From assembly GCA_028565635.1 (NCBI GenBank), contig JAOXYB010029489.1, positions 1 through 15,014 of the forward strand: a stretch of 15,014 nucleotides of DNA, written 5' to 3'. The notes beneath the pieces were generated by a model. It made no database searches, was not told the DNA's origin, and saw nothing but the letters and a program-made list of their open reading frames with translations. This document shows positions 1 to 12,900 of the stretch, piece by piece. Numbering within the stretch: the first letter of the stretch is position 1; each line of letters starts with the position of its first letter. The DNA comes from Phoronis ovalis (taxonomy: Eukaryota > Phoronida > Phoronidae). The translations under genes and the position numbers were made by a program.

Positions 1-259
1 TAGTGTTATTTCCTGGTTGTGATTTCAGAAATTGACTTCAGTCAACCAAGGTAACACAAAACACTGACTGCAGACACGAGACATTTTGTTGATAAGTGTG
101 ATATGACGTTTTAAACAGATAGAGAAAAAAAATTAACATTAAAAACATCAGTTCAATAGTGATTGGTTCGATAAATCAGCTGGGATTTTTATGCTAGGAG
201 TTCTTTCTCGCATTAAATTTCTTACACAAACAGTTGAACAGATCATTAATTTATACATG
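1..259. other. Downstream flank, no gene recognised
   Basis: AT-rich sequence with no convincing coding frame. A 22-base segment (30-51) lies between an acceptor-like and a donor-like site on the + strand, but is too short to support as an exon. Confidence 0.5.
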
Positions 260-843
260 TATGTAAACAGTAACTTTTTTATTCATAAAAAATAAATACA
301 GCAAAAACAATTATATGATTATTTCCTAATTTAAATTTTTGATAAAACACGATTGTGTAACTGCAAGGAATTTGGAACTAAAGTGATCCAATCTACACAA
401 TGCAGCTCCCAAAATATCACTTTCTCATGACCAACAGCAAATCGCACAAATGTTATACCAGGGTAATGTAGACCTAAACTACAAAATAATGAAATTATAA
501 TGAAGCATGCTGGATCCAGTTGAGATGCTTACATAAAAATATGTCGCAAAAACATAGGTTCAATAGATCAGAAAATGTTCAGAGGACATTCAGTACAATG
601 AAAAAGGTTTACAATAATCATTTTTCAATACTGAATGATTGAATTTATCGGTATCAGCCTGACTAAATAACTTAATTATTTTTTTAGTAACAAGCTGTAT
701 CTGAATATATTTTCTTCTACATACTGATGTAAGTGGAAAAACACCATGCACATGATGTACCTATAGTAAAACGATTGAACTGAACCGATGCACTTCAAAA
801 TTAAACACTTCGTTCTCTTTGGTTGTTGCTGGGTTTCAGTAGT
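260..843 (-). other. Probable ODAD2 3' UTR
   Basis: AT-rich, non-coding sequence follows the stop codon. The end is placed by the only minus-strand AATAAA in this stretch (278-283), which puts cleavage roughly 10-30 bases further on. That gives a UTR near 580 bases. The exact end is inferred. Confidence 0.45.
278..283 (-). terminator. Candidate poly(A) signal AATAAA
   Basis: TTTATT on the + strand reads AATAAA on the minus strand. The minus-strand sequence beyond it includes a TGTTTGTGT stretch, a plausible GU-rich downstream element. A + strand AATAAA sits at 291-296, so this could also be the meeting point of two convergent transcripts. Confidence 0.4.
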
Positions 844-957
844 TTATGAATATTTTGCTTTTTCATTGGCTAATGCTAGTCTTCTGATGTTACCAATACA
901 CCCAGCTGCAGCCTCTTGTAAAACTTCATCCCCTGCACCTACCATGTCCATTAGTGG
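844..957 (-). CDS. ODAD2: ODAD2 coding exon 18 (C terminus, residues 1028-1064, stop)
   Basis: [20 protein letters not shown] then [17 protein letters not shown] and TAA at 844-846. The [18 protein letters not shown] ending is the family's C terminus, so the protein is complete. The acceptor is AATTATAG. Confidence 0.97.
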   Translation of the reverse strand, partial: PLMDMVGAGDEVLQEAAAGCIGNIRRLALANEKAKYS

Positions 958-3900
958 CTATAATTAATAAAAAAAATAAAAAATATTAACATGACAAAAA
1001 TTACCACATTGAACAATTTTGATTATCTTAATATAATGAAAGTCTTAACCATTTCCACACCTTCAGTGGGATCAGACTGTAAATAATAATGATTCCCTTA
1101 GTTCCAGTTAAGTTCAAACATTGTCAAATTATTAAGTAAACTGTAGGAAAGGAAAAGCTTATTAAACCAATTTAAGCTTTTGTTGGAAGATCAAACAATG
1201 AGAAAAGCTCACAATATGATGCCAAATGCATTAATTGCAAGCTTTATTTCTTACTTCAGGCTTTGATTATATTTAAACAGATTGAAAAATTGTTAGGGGA
1301 CATTCTCAATAGTTCTTGCATAAATTTATACGCTACTAAATGTTATTTATTAATATAATTATATGATACATACCTTGACAACACCAGCTTCATGCATTGT
1401 GATACAATTATCCGGGTCTTTGGACAACTGAAAGAGGGCTCTTGCTGTCGACCGATGAACTGCTTCATCTTTTGATTTCAAGTAACTGACTAATGGAGCT
1501 ACTGCACCTTCTTTTCCAAATGCAATTCTATTATTTCCCCAACTACAGCAACGGGCAATAGCTTCAGCTAAGTGCCTTCTCAGCTTATCGTCTGTCTATA
1601 AAAAAAAGCAAAACTTTATTAATTTAAACACTGATTACGTTTTGCATGGTTTTTAAATATATGTTGCATTAGTTGCAAACAAGAGATGCAATGCGACTAG
1701 ATCAGTCACACTATGTTAATAACATTTACATAAATTTAAATAGTATAACATTGACATTGAAATCCATTTTAATCAGATGATTATTTAGTTTTTTAATTGA
1801 TTTTAAGTTTTCAACAAAATCTTAAGATTTTGTGCATTTCAGGATATTCTTCCAAAAGAACTAATAATTGTATTGTGATTGATAACTGTATTCATTTTTT
1901 AGTTTTGCAAGTATTCATTAATTTAAAAATAAATTATAGTATTCAAGAACAGGTAAAATGAATCTTGTTTCAACTTACTGTGTCTGTTAATTTGGCAAGC
2001 ATCGGTACCACTCCATGATCAGTGATAACAGCTAAGTTCTCTTCATCCTTAGCAATGTTAGCAATCGCAGCACAAACACTCGCTAATACTTCCTTATCTT
2101 CTGATTTAAGTAGGCTAACTATTAATTCTAAACCTCCAACAAAACTGCGCACCATTTCTCCAGCATCCTAAGCAACAAATACATGACGTTGATTATTTTC
2201 AATGTAAAATTATGGCTTTATGTTCATTACTGTGATTACAGTGTATCTATTTTCTGCTTGTTGCAGCATTTTGTTAAGACAATAGTACAGTCTACAGTAC
2301 AGTGCATGTACAACTTCATATTGAAGTATTATAGTTTAAGAAGAATACTAGGATTTAATAACAGTAACTATGCTTCTTTTCGGTCTGTTAAATCTCCATC
2401 CCCCTCCAACTTCTACCAGATAATTGAACAAAATTAAGCATATGTACCTTAGCATTTTCAATACATGGACAAATAGCCCATGCTGCACTGGCCTGAACTT
2501 CTGTATTCTGATTCTTTAATAATGACCACAGTAACCTCACACCATCCAATCTGTCTATATTACTGAAAATGAAAAAAAAATACAGTTATTGTATTATAAA
2601 AACTTATAACAGCCAGAAAGAAAACGAAAGAAAAATTAAAAATTCTGAAACAGATAATGTTCAGCTAATAACTTTGTTTTAACATTAAAGGCACTTTTGC
2701 TAAAAAAAATTTAATTTAAAAAATAGTAAAAAACAATACACATTGTATACTGATGTTTCTCTTAGCATAACAATTAAGCTAAACATTGCTTTAACACTGT
2801 CTCAAGTTCTACATAATAATCCAATAAACATATGATTGCATGTATTTCTCCAGATTATTTGGTACTTACATCATGTTATCAGGTTCCTCAGCACACTCTC
2901 CAACAGCTTTGGTAACATTGACGAGAAGTTTCTGATTGGTTCCTGTGAGTAAATTTACTAAAGGTGAAATGCCACCAGCTTTACGAATCTGAACACGATT
3001 GGCTTGTTCTTTGGCACATTCTCCAAGGGCGCCAACAACATTTACTAAAACCTGAAGAAAAAATGGTAAAATTATGGGACTACTATCTCAGTCGCAGCTA
3101 TAACGTATAGTGTTGGAACAGCACTAAATATATAATTTTTTATATAGTTGCTGTTGAAGAGCAGTTTTTATATTTCGTTTTAGAAGAGTTGAACCAAAAC
3201 AAGTTAGCTTACAAAAAATGAAAGGAAAAGAATCAAGTTACATCATGAAATGAATGTAATGGATTATTTAACACAACCTTTTCAATAAAAAAGCTTAAAT
3301 AAATAACATTTTCAATAATTAAAGCTTAAAATATAATTATATATGGCACACAACGTATTACAGTTGTACCAAAGTTAAACTTTTAGAAAAGAAACTTATA
3401 ATTTAAAACTTAAAATGGAAATCTTAGTAATTTTATCAAAAAAATATTATATAAAACAAATTAAATACAATTGTAATATTCCTTATACAACACCTCATTT
3501 CATAGAAAAGTCAGAACTAAACAACACTGTGCCAGCAAGCACATTATCTTTAAACAGCATATTTTAGAGTACAAGAATTATAATACTACATTTATTTACA
3601 AAAAATCAATTTATAACCATATTTGGAAAATTCAGAAACTTAAATATAATTATAATAATTGCAAATTTTAAGATTTAGGAATTAACATTTTGCATAATTT
3701 TTAAAACATACAAAATATGAAAATGATTGTTCCTGTAAGGCAGTGTGCATGTGGGTTCTTTGCAGAAACAAGTGTGTAAGCCATGGAAATACATTGGATA
3801 GTCAAATCAAGTTATTTATTTCTTTTGTGAAATCTACATAAATTCCCACCAGCTTAAGAACTTTACATTAGAAATTTGTGTTTAAGGAATTGACTGAACT

Positions 3901-6900
3901 TTTTCATGCCTGTAAAAGTTAATTAGTGAGAAAGTACTTTGCAAATAATGTGGTGTAATGTATGTGTAAAAAAAATCAAAAGTTTTAATATGAGCAGCAG
4001 TATTTCTTTAAGGAATGTGAAAATACAACATGCATTCATTGTGCCTCAGGCATACTTACTTCCAAATCATATTTGTCAGGATGCTAATGTAAGTTGGAAC
4101 ATTGTAAATTTGTTAGTAACACAATACAAGATGCTAAAACCCTTTTAAAAATATCAATACTTATATCACAAATCACAGTAAAGTATGTTGCAAATATCCA
4201 ATTACTATCATTTGCAATGAAGTGCAATCCTGTGGTATTGTGGTGATGTTGCATTTTATAACGAGGACATTAGTTATGCAGTAAAGGCATTACCGCAGTG
4301 GGAACATTCAAATTTAGAACATGAATGCTTTGTGATGATATGATAATGATGTTGCATAACAAAATGCGATGTCATACCACTAGATCGCAAACGATAGTAA
4401 ATGTTAAACACATCACAACAGCTGTTAGTAACTACAGCGTTGTAGTCGTTTTACCATGAAAAGTTAATCAGTCAGATAAATTATGAACTAATTAAATTTT
4501 TAGAAAAATTCACTTTTAGTTTACCTTTTCGGTAAATTTACATATTCAACATACTTAAGATCTGAGGTTTAGTTTTATTAACATTTTAGATTTTTGGTAA
4601 ATTGTGTTTTTTATGTCCTATATCATTTTATCACTGATATCAGCCAAACAATTAACACTAAATTGTGTTCTATACAAACCTCCTCGGGTTGATCATTGAG
4701 TAGCCCCACTAACAGATCTATTGCTTTCAGTTCCTGGAACCTCTGTACATTTTCTGTACTGATAGCACACTTCCAGATGGCGCCAGTAGCAGCTGCTAGT
4801 AATTCTTTATTTTCATTATTAGTCAGAAGAGTAACCATTGGATCTAAGCCTCCATATTGTCGCACTAAGTCTCGAGTTTCTTTTTCTTCAGCACACTACA
4901 TAAAAATGGAAAGATAATTTAATTTTTATTATTTCATAACACACAATAAAGAAATATATGCTACACAGTTGAAGTTTGAAAACTGCTTAATTTATTAAGA
5001 GCATATTTTATCATGACTGAATTAATATCAAAATTATAGTTACTTGCTTTATATATTCACTGAGTACTAAATTAACTCAGTACTAATTAGAACAACTTTG
5101 GTCATGTTTTAAATGGCTTTACATTATACTGATAATTTTTTATATAATTAAATTAAATTAAACTTTTTTATGCACAATGAACCCAAAACGGGAACCTAAA
5201 ATAGCCTAAGGGTACTTTTACGTGAAGTCAATGCACTTTATTGCTCACCAAGCCATGGCACTCATTTACGTTTGCAAATACACCTGAGAACAATAAGTAC
5301 CTTGAATATTGCACTAGCACAGTGCATTTGTAATTCTTGATTTTCACTCTTTAAATTTTTCACTAAGTCTTCAATCATTCCTTCTGTGCGAATGGCAAGA
5401 CGATAACTTTGCTACAAAAAAAATTACATCGGATAATAATTAAAGTACTAAGTCAAGTTACTACATCAAAATTCAAAATAATTAAAATAATATATTCAGC
5501 TTTATTCAGATATTTTTAATCATCAGTATTTCCATCTAAAAAAATTAGAATAAACTTATGAAATGAAAAAGGATTGATAATCTCTGTACTAACAGCAGAC
5601 TAAACATTATTTCAGACTTACATGGTATATTGTTCTTAATTATATTAGGAAAAAACACATGGAATGCCTTCTCTGTCAAAAGTACCATAGATTTATTATT
5701 TTTTTAAGATTCAACAAATCTGTTGTGTCAAGTTTCTTACCTCAGAAGCACATTCTTGTAGTGTACCGACAACTGGGATAAGCATATTCTCATTAGGTGA
5801 TTTCAACAATTTAGCAAGCAGAGGTATAGCTCCAGCAGACCGCATGGCTTGTTTATTCTTTGTACTTTTGCTGCAACTCCATAAAGCGAGAGCACCACAG
5901 CGTGCCACATCGATGTCTTTTTCGTGTTCTTTGTGTGACACATGGTGATGAGGATTACGATGGGCATCAGTGTCTAGAAGTGCCACCTGGAATTTGGAAA
6001 TTGTGAAAGTTAAAATTATTATTATAACAAGTCACTTGTTGAATTATTTAGATGTTGCTTGTCTTGAAGGTAATCAACATATTTAAATAAACTGCAACGG
6101 ATTCAATATAGCTTTTTTAATGTTATCACCCACTTGTGAGAAAAAGGTAAAGGTGTCATTAAATTTGAATAATTAAGTTACTAACCAATTTTTTAATCCC
6201 ACCATGTTGTCTAACGGTTCTCCTGGCACGTCTGAATTTTGCAACATTAGCAATAGTTTCGGCAGCCAGACACTTCAGTTCCTTGTTTGGGTCCATAAGT
6301 ATTTGCACCATTGTTTGAAGACCTCCAAGATCAGCAATCGCACGTCGAATTTGAGTATTACGAGAAATTTCTTTCAAGATTTTTAAGGATCCAATCTAAA
6401 AAAACAGCTAGTTTATTACTTTTGATAATAACTGCAAATGGATGATCCTTGTAAAGTACTTTCATCCAATACATCGTAAAATTTCTCTTCTCTACAGAGA
6501 TGACAATTAAAGCATGCAGTGAGTGTGCACATAGGAATTAATTCATTGAAATATAATATGTTTGTATTCTTCATTTCAAGGCTAACAATAAATTTCAATT
6601 TGCATAAATTTCCTACCAAACTTTATATTAACCATTTTACTGGTATATTACACGTAACTAAAATCTGATTTGTATTCGAACTGCTCAAACACTAGCTAAA
6701 AGCACGAAGTATGAAGATGATAACCATGCATTCATAACCATATTCTCCACAGATCAAACAAAATGCTGCATTTGTTTAACAAAAATTATTAAAGCATCTA
6801 TCCCACAGTGTATATTTTACAAAATATATGAGTGATTATATATGCTAAAGCAGAACCAAAAGTACAGAGAGTTGTATATTACAATATGAAAACTTATAAG

Positions 6901-9900
6901 TATGCACATACCTTGCACTTTATTTCTTCAGTGTCGAGAAGATTTATAAGAACTTCCAGCCCACCAACATCACGAATAGCAAGCTGACATGTCTCCTGTG
7001 CTAAGTTGAAGTCCCGCATGGAACACAATGCTATAATGGTAGCAGTCTGGTTCCCTCCCTAAATGTACAGTATAATTATTAGAATTAGTAATACAAAATG
7101 TATCTCTTGAAACATATAAATTAAACAAGTAACGCAAAAAAAGGAACTAAAATTGCAATTTTTCAATGAGCATTCAAGCAATTTATAAAACAGAAAAACT
7201 AATGTAATCTGAAATCTTTTTTTATGTAATCCGAAATCTGTTTTGAATTAATCATGGATTGCATATGAACATTTGTTAAACAATACAGGTAAAACTTCTT
7301 TGAATTTAGATTAATTTATAAATTGGAAGTTATTTCATTGGTGGTTATGTCTATTTCTCATTTTTAACCAAAACATAAAATACTTAGCTGGACATTTTAC
7401 AGATTGGTTATATACTAAAAAGGTTGTTGATGTACCTTAAGATATTTGACGAGCTTTTGTATTTGCCAGTATTCTGATGGTAGGTCAGAGTTGGCTTCAT
7501 TACGTCTATCCATGGTCTCTTCTTCTTCCTCACTTTCTGATGAGCTTTCACTGAATGAATCCTCATCATTTGGAGTTTTAGCTTTAGATCTGTTTGAATA
7601 AATGCATGTCAGACCATTTCATTAATGCCTTAAATTATGAATCAACCACACCCAATGTACCGGAAACAATGTTCTCAAAAAAAATATACATATAATAAAA
7701 ATTGTTTTCTAAATTTGACACATACAATAATTGTAATTTATGAAATTTAATGTTTAAATTATCAAAAATGATCAAATACCAACACACTGTTACAACAGCA
7801 GAATGTGTTGAACATTGCATGGTTTAAAAAAAGTATTTAAATTTATACTGTAAATTGTATAATTTCAGAAAAAATATTCAGTATATGAAATGAAAAACAA
7901 ACCTTGATCTCTTGGTTAAAACTTTTCTTGACGATTGCTTTTCTTTTATTTGTTTGGGCTTGTCTTCCTTTTCATCTCTAAAAGTATTACAAAATAAACC
8001 CAATTATTATTATTCAGGCTCATTCATATAGCTTCTTTACTTCATGTATAGTGTTAAACGGTTAATTTTTTTAGATTGTAGTAATTATTCAAATTTTTCA
8101 TAATATTTTTTGCATCTCTTACATTATAGATCTGACCTACTAATGTTTTGCTTGTTGAACTGTTTTGTTTATTACTTTTTATGTTACATACATATTTCTT
8201 CCTTGTTCCTCAGTTGAATATAGTATGATACAAATTATTAGACATTATAAATTAAATTAGCAAAACATTAGTGCATACTTTTCTTTTTGCTCTTCAATAC
8301 CAAGATTTTTCCACTTCAGAGATGGTTCCAGTTTGGTCTTTTTCTCTTTTTTCTGCTTTTGACCTTTCTGATTATCTTGCTGCTGTTGTTGCCTTTGTTG
8401 TTCTGCTCGTTGGGCAGCTTCTGCATCACCGTCAGTTGTATCATTGGGGTCAATGTGGTTGGGATCTTTTTCTTGTTCTTGTAGAGCAAAATCCTACAAT
8501 GAAAAAAAACTGCTGTATGAAGAAAGAGATTCTTGTTGTGTCTGCTATGAAGTAAGAATGCTTTAACCCATGGCAGGGAATAACCATGGAAATGAATTGT
8601 TTTATTTTTAACACTGCGTATCCGGCTTAGGATATGACACAAGCTGCCTGTATAGATTTCATGAATTAAGGGTTCGAGACACTGTTATTTGACTATAAGT
8701 TTCTTGGTTACTTTTCATAACCAAAAAGAAGAGACAGACATGTAAAAGTATACAAAAGGTTATACTTTAATGTTGATGAATTCAAAGGAAAAAAGTTGGA
8801 AATAATTCTCACGATCTGATAAGCATCCATAAAAAACTGTGTTTTTCAAATTTTATTATTAAAAAAAATGTAAGTCACCTACAAAGCTGAAATTTGGCAA
8901 AAATTATCTTCAAATATAGATTTACAAAATCTGTCTCAATTTTTTTAATTTCGCTTTGTTTACTATGAATTTTCAAAGCTTAAAGGTCAGCATTTTACTG
9001 ATTTTGATCTGACCCATAAATTCTAAAAAATTATAACTTGAACAAAGCAAAATTTAAAAAATTTAAGACAAATTTGTAGACATATATGTATAGCTCATTT
9101 ATGCAAAGTCTCGAGTTTGTAGATTTTTGAAAATTAAAATTCGAAAAACTCCATTTTTTCCCAAAAATGGCCTTATTAGATCAAACTATTTAACCTCATG
9201 ATTTGTAAAGTTTAAAATATTAACTTTTTAAAAATGTATATTTTCATATGTATATCTCTTCATTTTAATTACTAAAACATAGGTTGAAATGCATATAAAC
9301 TTCTTTGTATCTAGAGCCCTTAAATACTGTATGTATAGGTCACATTTATATTGATTTTGTTTAATTTTATCATGAAACATACACTATTCTTGTTTTTATT
9401 AAGCAATTCACTTACCTGAATAAATTTTCTACTAATATGCTTAAAAGATCTGATTTTGTTATATCCATAACAAATTACAATAACAAACAATATATCAAAA
9501 GTTACATACAGGAACAAAAGTTTCTAAGCAGTAAGAATAAACCACATTATATGTTTTCAACATGGCTTTATTTTTATTGTCAACATATACATAATGAATA
9601 TAATAAAATGGAATAGCTATAGGACAAAAGGCTAGTATCCAAACCATACCTTATAAAATGCATTGCAACAGTTATAGCAGTTAATTGTGAGTCTGTTAAG
9701 AATTTATAAATTATAAAGTAACATATTACATGTTTTAATACAATTTACAAATTAACAAAAATGTTAACTAGCTGTTACAATAATATGTCCCTAGCAGTTC
9801 AACATGAACTATATATCACTATTTCTTTATATAATTATACATTTTTTTTACAGATAAAACATATTCAATTTTGTGAAATAAAGCATAGAGGAAGAAAGTT

Positions 9901-12900
9901 TTATTGCAACAAATACAAATAGTACATTAAGTAAAGATAATATTTCTTCTATGAAAAAACTTCAAAGGATTTACGCTTTAAAAACTCTGCTATGGTTTAC
10001 ACGTAGTATTAAAAGAAAAAGTCACAACCAACAAGAAGTATTGAAGAATAGGTGCATGGAGGCAACATTTTGTTTTATCTAACCAAGTGACTACAGCTAT
10101 AAATAATTGAGGTGGTACTAACATAGAAAACGATAGAAAAAATAATGTTAAAAGGGATAATTGAAAGAGAAATTTGAAAACTATATAACACATATTTTGT
10201 TGAAGTTTCTAAAGAGATCAGTAACTTTAGAATTATTTGCAACTCTCCTTACACAATACAGCATTGCACTTGCACAGAAACATTGGAATAGGAAATGGAA
10301 AAATCTAGAGTATGCCTTATGATATGATAAGCACACGGTCATAGTGCCATGTAAATGGTGCAACTTGTTGAGTGCCATGAAAATGGAGAAAATGTCACTG
10401 AAAGAAAATCATGTAGCAGACATGTTTAGTGAAAAGTCCGGATAAATTCAGAATTTGGTAATTTTTGAAAATATTTTCAAACCATTTACATGGCACTAAG
10501 TAACAATTTCTAACTTAAGTTGTGATAGCAACAATGTTATCCATGGCAAACAAAATGGCTAGCCATTGTAACAATGTTGCTATGTTAACAAAATCAGCTG
10601 CAACCACCCATGGCAACTTATGACTTGCGTGGACTATGCGTCTTCTGTTTCTTTAATTCAGAAGATAAAATGTCCCAAGACTGTGTGGAAAATATTAAAA
10701 ATATTCCAAATTATCAAAATGTTTACAATTATGATATAACTCAAAAACTTATTGACAGACACATATTAATAAAAGTGCAAACTCGAGAACAAAACAAGGC
10801 ATGTGCAACGTTGTACATTAACAATTAGACAAGTAAAGCAGTACAATACATTAAAGGACTTAATAGATTAGTTAAAAAATACCACTGAACTTAAGCAATT
10901 TTAAAAAATGCAGTATTCATGCAACAGAAAACATTTCAAAAAGATAAAAAGAAGCAAAAGCTACCCTGGGATTGCTGTTTGCAGTTGAAATGGGTAATTT
11001 TCTTAAATTGGTAGAAAACTCATGACATGTATAATTATACTATATAATACTGACATGGTGCAGATTCTACCAAAAAAGCTGTGATACATCTTCTCCATTA
11101 TCTGTGTTTATAATCCTTCATACAAATGTTAGTAATATGAGTCAAAACAAAACATCAGCTTCATGCATTACACATAAGGTTAATTATGTGCTCACAAAGT
11201 TACCACATTGTGTGACATAGCTTTTTAAGTTATGCGTCTAACAATATTTCCTTACACATAAATATTAAGCATTTCTATGAACATGCAATTAAAAGCAAGT
11301 TATAGTGTACAACGATATACCTAATTGCCATGCAAAAGAATCAAGTTCAATAATCATTTTGTTACTTTATAAAGCAAAGATTTAAATATGTAAAATAGTA
11401 TATTCGTGCAAAAATTAATCAGACAGTACTATATGTTTCAATATAATATCAATATTTATATTATATGAATAACAAAAATCACTATTATATATAATAATTT
11501 AATCTCCCATATCCTATGGTGAAACAACAACAATATGAGATTAAAATGATTGTATATAAATTTTGTCTTACCTGTTTATCAATAAGTTCAGCAAACTTAG
11601 GACTTTTAGTCTTGATGAGTGCTACCAGGGTCTTAAAAACTTCGCCCACTTTTTCAAACTTGATCTCATTCTTTTCTGCGTCCATTCCCTTTAGAAAGGT
11701 AGTAAAAAGAAATTTTTAAAAGCTATTTTTTTAATGACATTCATTTTTTTGCAAAAAAGATCAATAATAAGTATTTCAATTGAAATCAAAAATAAGCGTT
11801 CTAACTGGAATATAAGAAATTGTTTAAAATTTATTATTTAATATTGGACATGTTTTAACTGTATGTTCTACCAAATTATTCATTTACTTGTTGAAGTATG
11901 TTTTCTTACCTCATTTTCATAATAACCTTCTGTGCTTGCAGTCACATAAAAAGAGTCATCAACGTCATGGGGTTTCACTACAATGTATGATATGTCACCA
12001 TGAACTTGTCTCCATGGAAGGGCACGGCAACCATTTGAAAACACGAAATCTGATGTGAACTTGATCTCTTCTAGCACATGTTTTTCTTCATCTTCTCCAC
12101 AAAAGGAAGCCAGGAGATTCACTTCATGTTCCACTGCTTCAGGATTCAAACGGATTTCTCTGTAAACATTAAATTATAATGAGAAAAAAGCATATGCAAA
12201 CATAGAGAGTGAGACTCTGTGAAAAGCTGCAATTACCCTGTTTTAGTTTATATGAAACCAAATTTTATGAAACACTGCTAGCAATGGATTCCAAAATCAT
12301 CTGTTTTGTGATACCATCAACAAACTAACTGAACTTTTTCATATTATGTACTTCTACCATTTTAGCACTTACTGAAAAAGCTTTCACGGTTACTCCGACT
12401 TAAGTAACTCAGTTAACAGAAACTAGATAAAAACAAACTCATAAAATCAAAATACTACTTTAACATAATATGACCAGAAATGGGTTACATTGTAAGTGGA
12501 CAACAAGTGGATATTTATGCAGTGTTTGCATGCTTACTTTGACATTTTTTCAATAAACAATTTTAACAGTTCTGTGTCCAGGTTGCGTAAATGAATAGCC
12601 AATCGAAGAGCTGTCTTTTTTTCATCAACACCTTCCCCTTCCTCCTCTCCGTCCGCATTTTTTGTCCCTTCTCGGAGAATCTCTTCCATAAAACGATATA
12701 TGTTCATATCATCTGTACTGTCTACATTAGCAAAGCGGTCACCGAGTATTTGTATCACTGGATCAGGATTGGCTGAAATACAAGAGATATATATATCCTA
12801 AGCAAAAAGCATGCATTAATTGATGTATACATTGTCAAGAGTTAGACATGTAGTTTGCCAATGTATGTAATAAGTATAACATTATTTTAATCTAGTCAAT

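Larger units (their letters stand above)
3052..4679 (-). other. ODAD2 intron 13 (1628 bp)
   Basis: Bounded by GTTTGT and TTCTTCAG. Very AT-rich, with a small duplication at 3279-3330 and a foldback at 4202-4400. Short open frames (for example 3939-4148 on +) have no family resemblance. No nested gene or RNA gene was recognised. Confidence 0.85.
8494..11571 (-). other. ODAD2 intron 5 (3078 bp), long intron carrying foldback repeats
   Basis: Bounded by donor GTAAGA and acceptor ATTGTAG. It is six times longer than most introns of this gene. It contains the palindrome at 8813-9182, the 18-bp inverted-repeat element at 10342-10498 and a hairpin at 10525-10583. Open frames inside it on both strands are short, AT-rich and show no family resemblance. 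I see no nested gene or RNA gene. Confidence 0.85.

Noticed and set aside
30-51. 22-base + strand segment between TTTCAG and GTAACA that looks like a micro-exon
   Set aside because: Too short, no homology, and no neighbouring exon on the same strand; splice-like motifs are common by chance.
3939-4148. 69-codon + strand frame in intron 13
   Set aside because: No family resemblance, no splice context, and composition like surrounding intron; probably chance.
4696-4917. 73-codon + strand frame
   Set aside because: Antisense shadow of the strongly conserved ODAD2 exon 13.
5149-5163. ATTAA-type short tandem run
   Set aside because: Only about three units; ordinary for AT-rich intron sequence.
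5510-5530. CTGATGATT on the minus strand in intron 11 as a C box of an intronic box C/D snoRNA
   Set aside because: No terminal stem or properly spaced D box could be made out; short motifs of this kind are frequent in AT-rich DNA.
8271-8642. Several overlapping frames on both strands around exon 6
   Set aside because: Hydrophobic + strand frames are antisense to the Q/K-rich exon 6, and the 108-codon minus frame runs in the wrong frame; all are shadows of ODAD2 exon 6.
10610-10828. 72-codon + strand frame starting [12 protein letters not shown]
   Set aside because: Starts within the repeat cluster in intron 5, resembles no family I know, and ends without any supporting signal.
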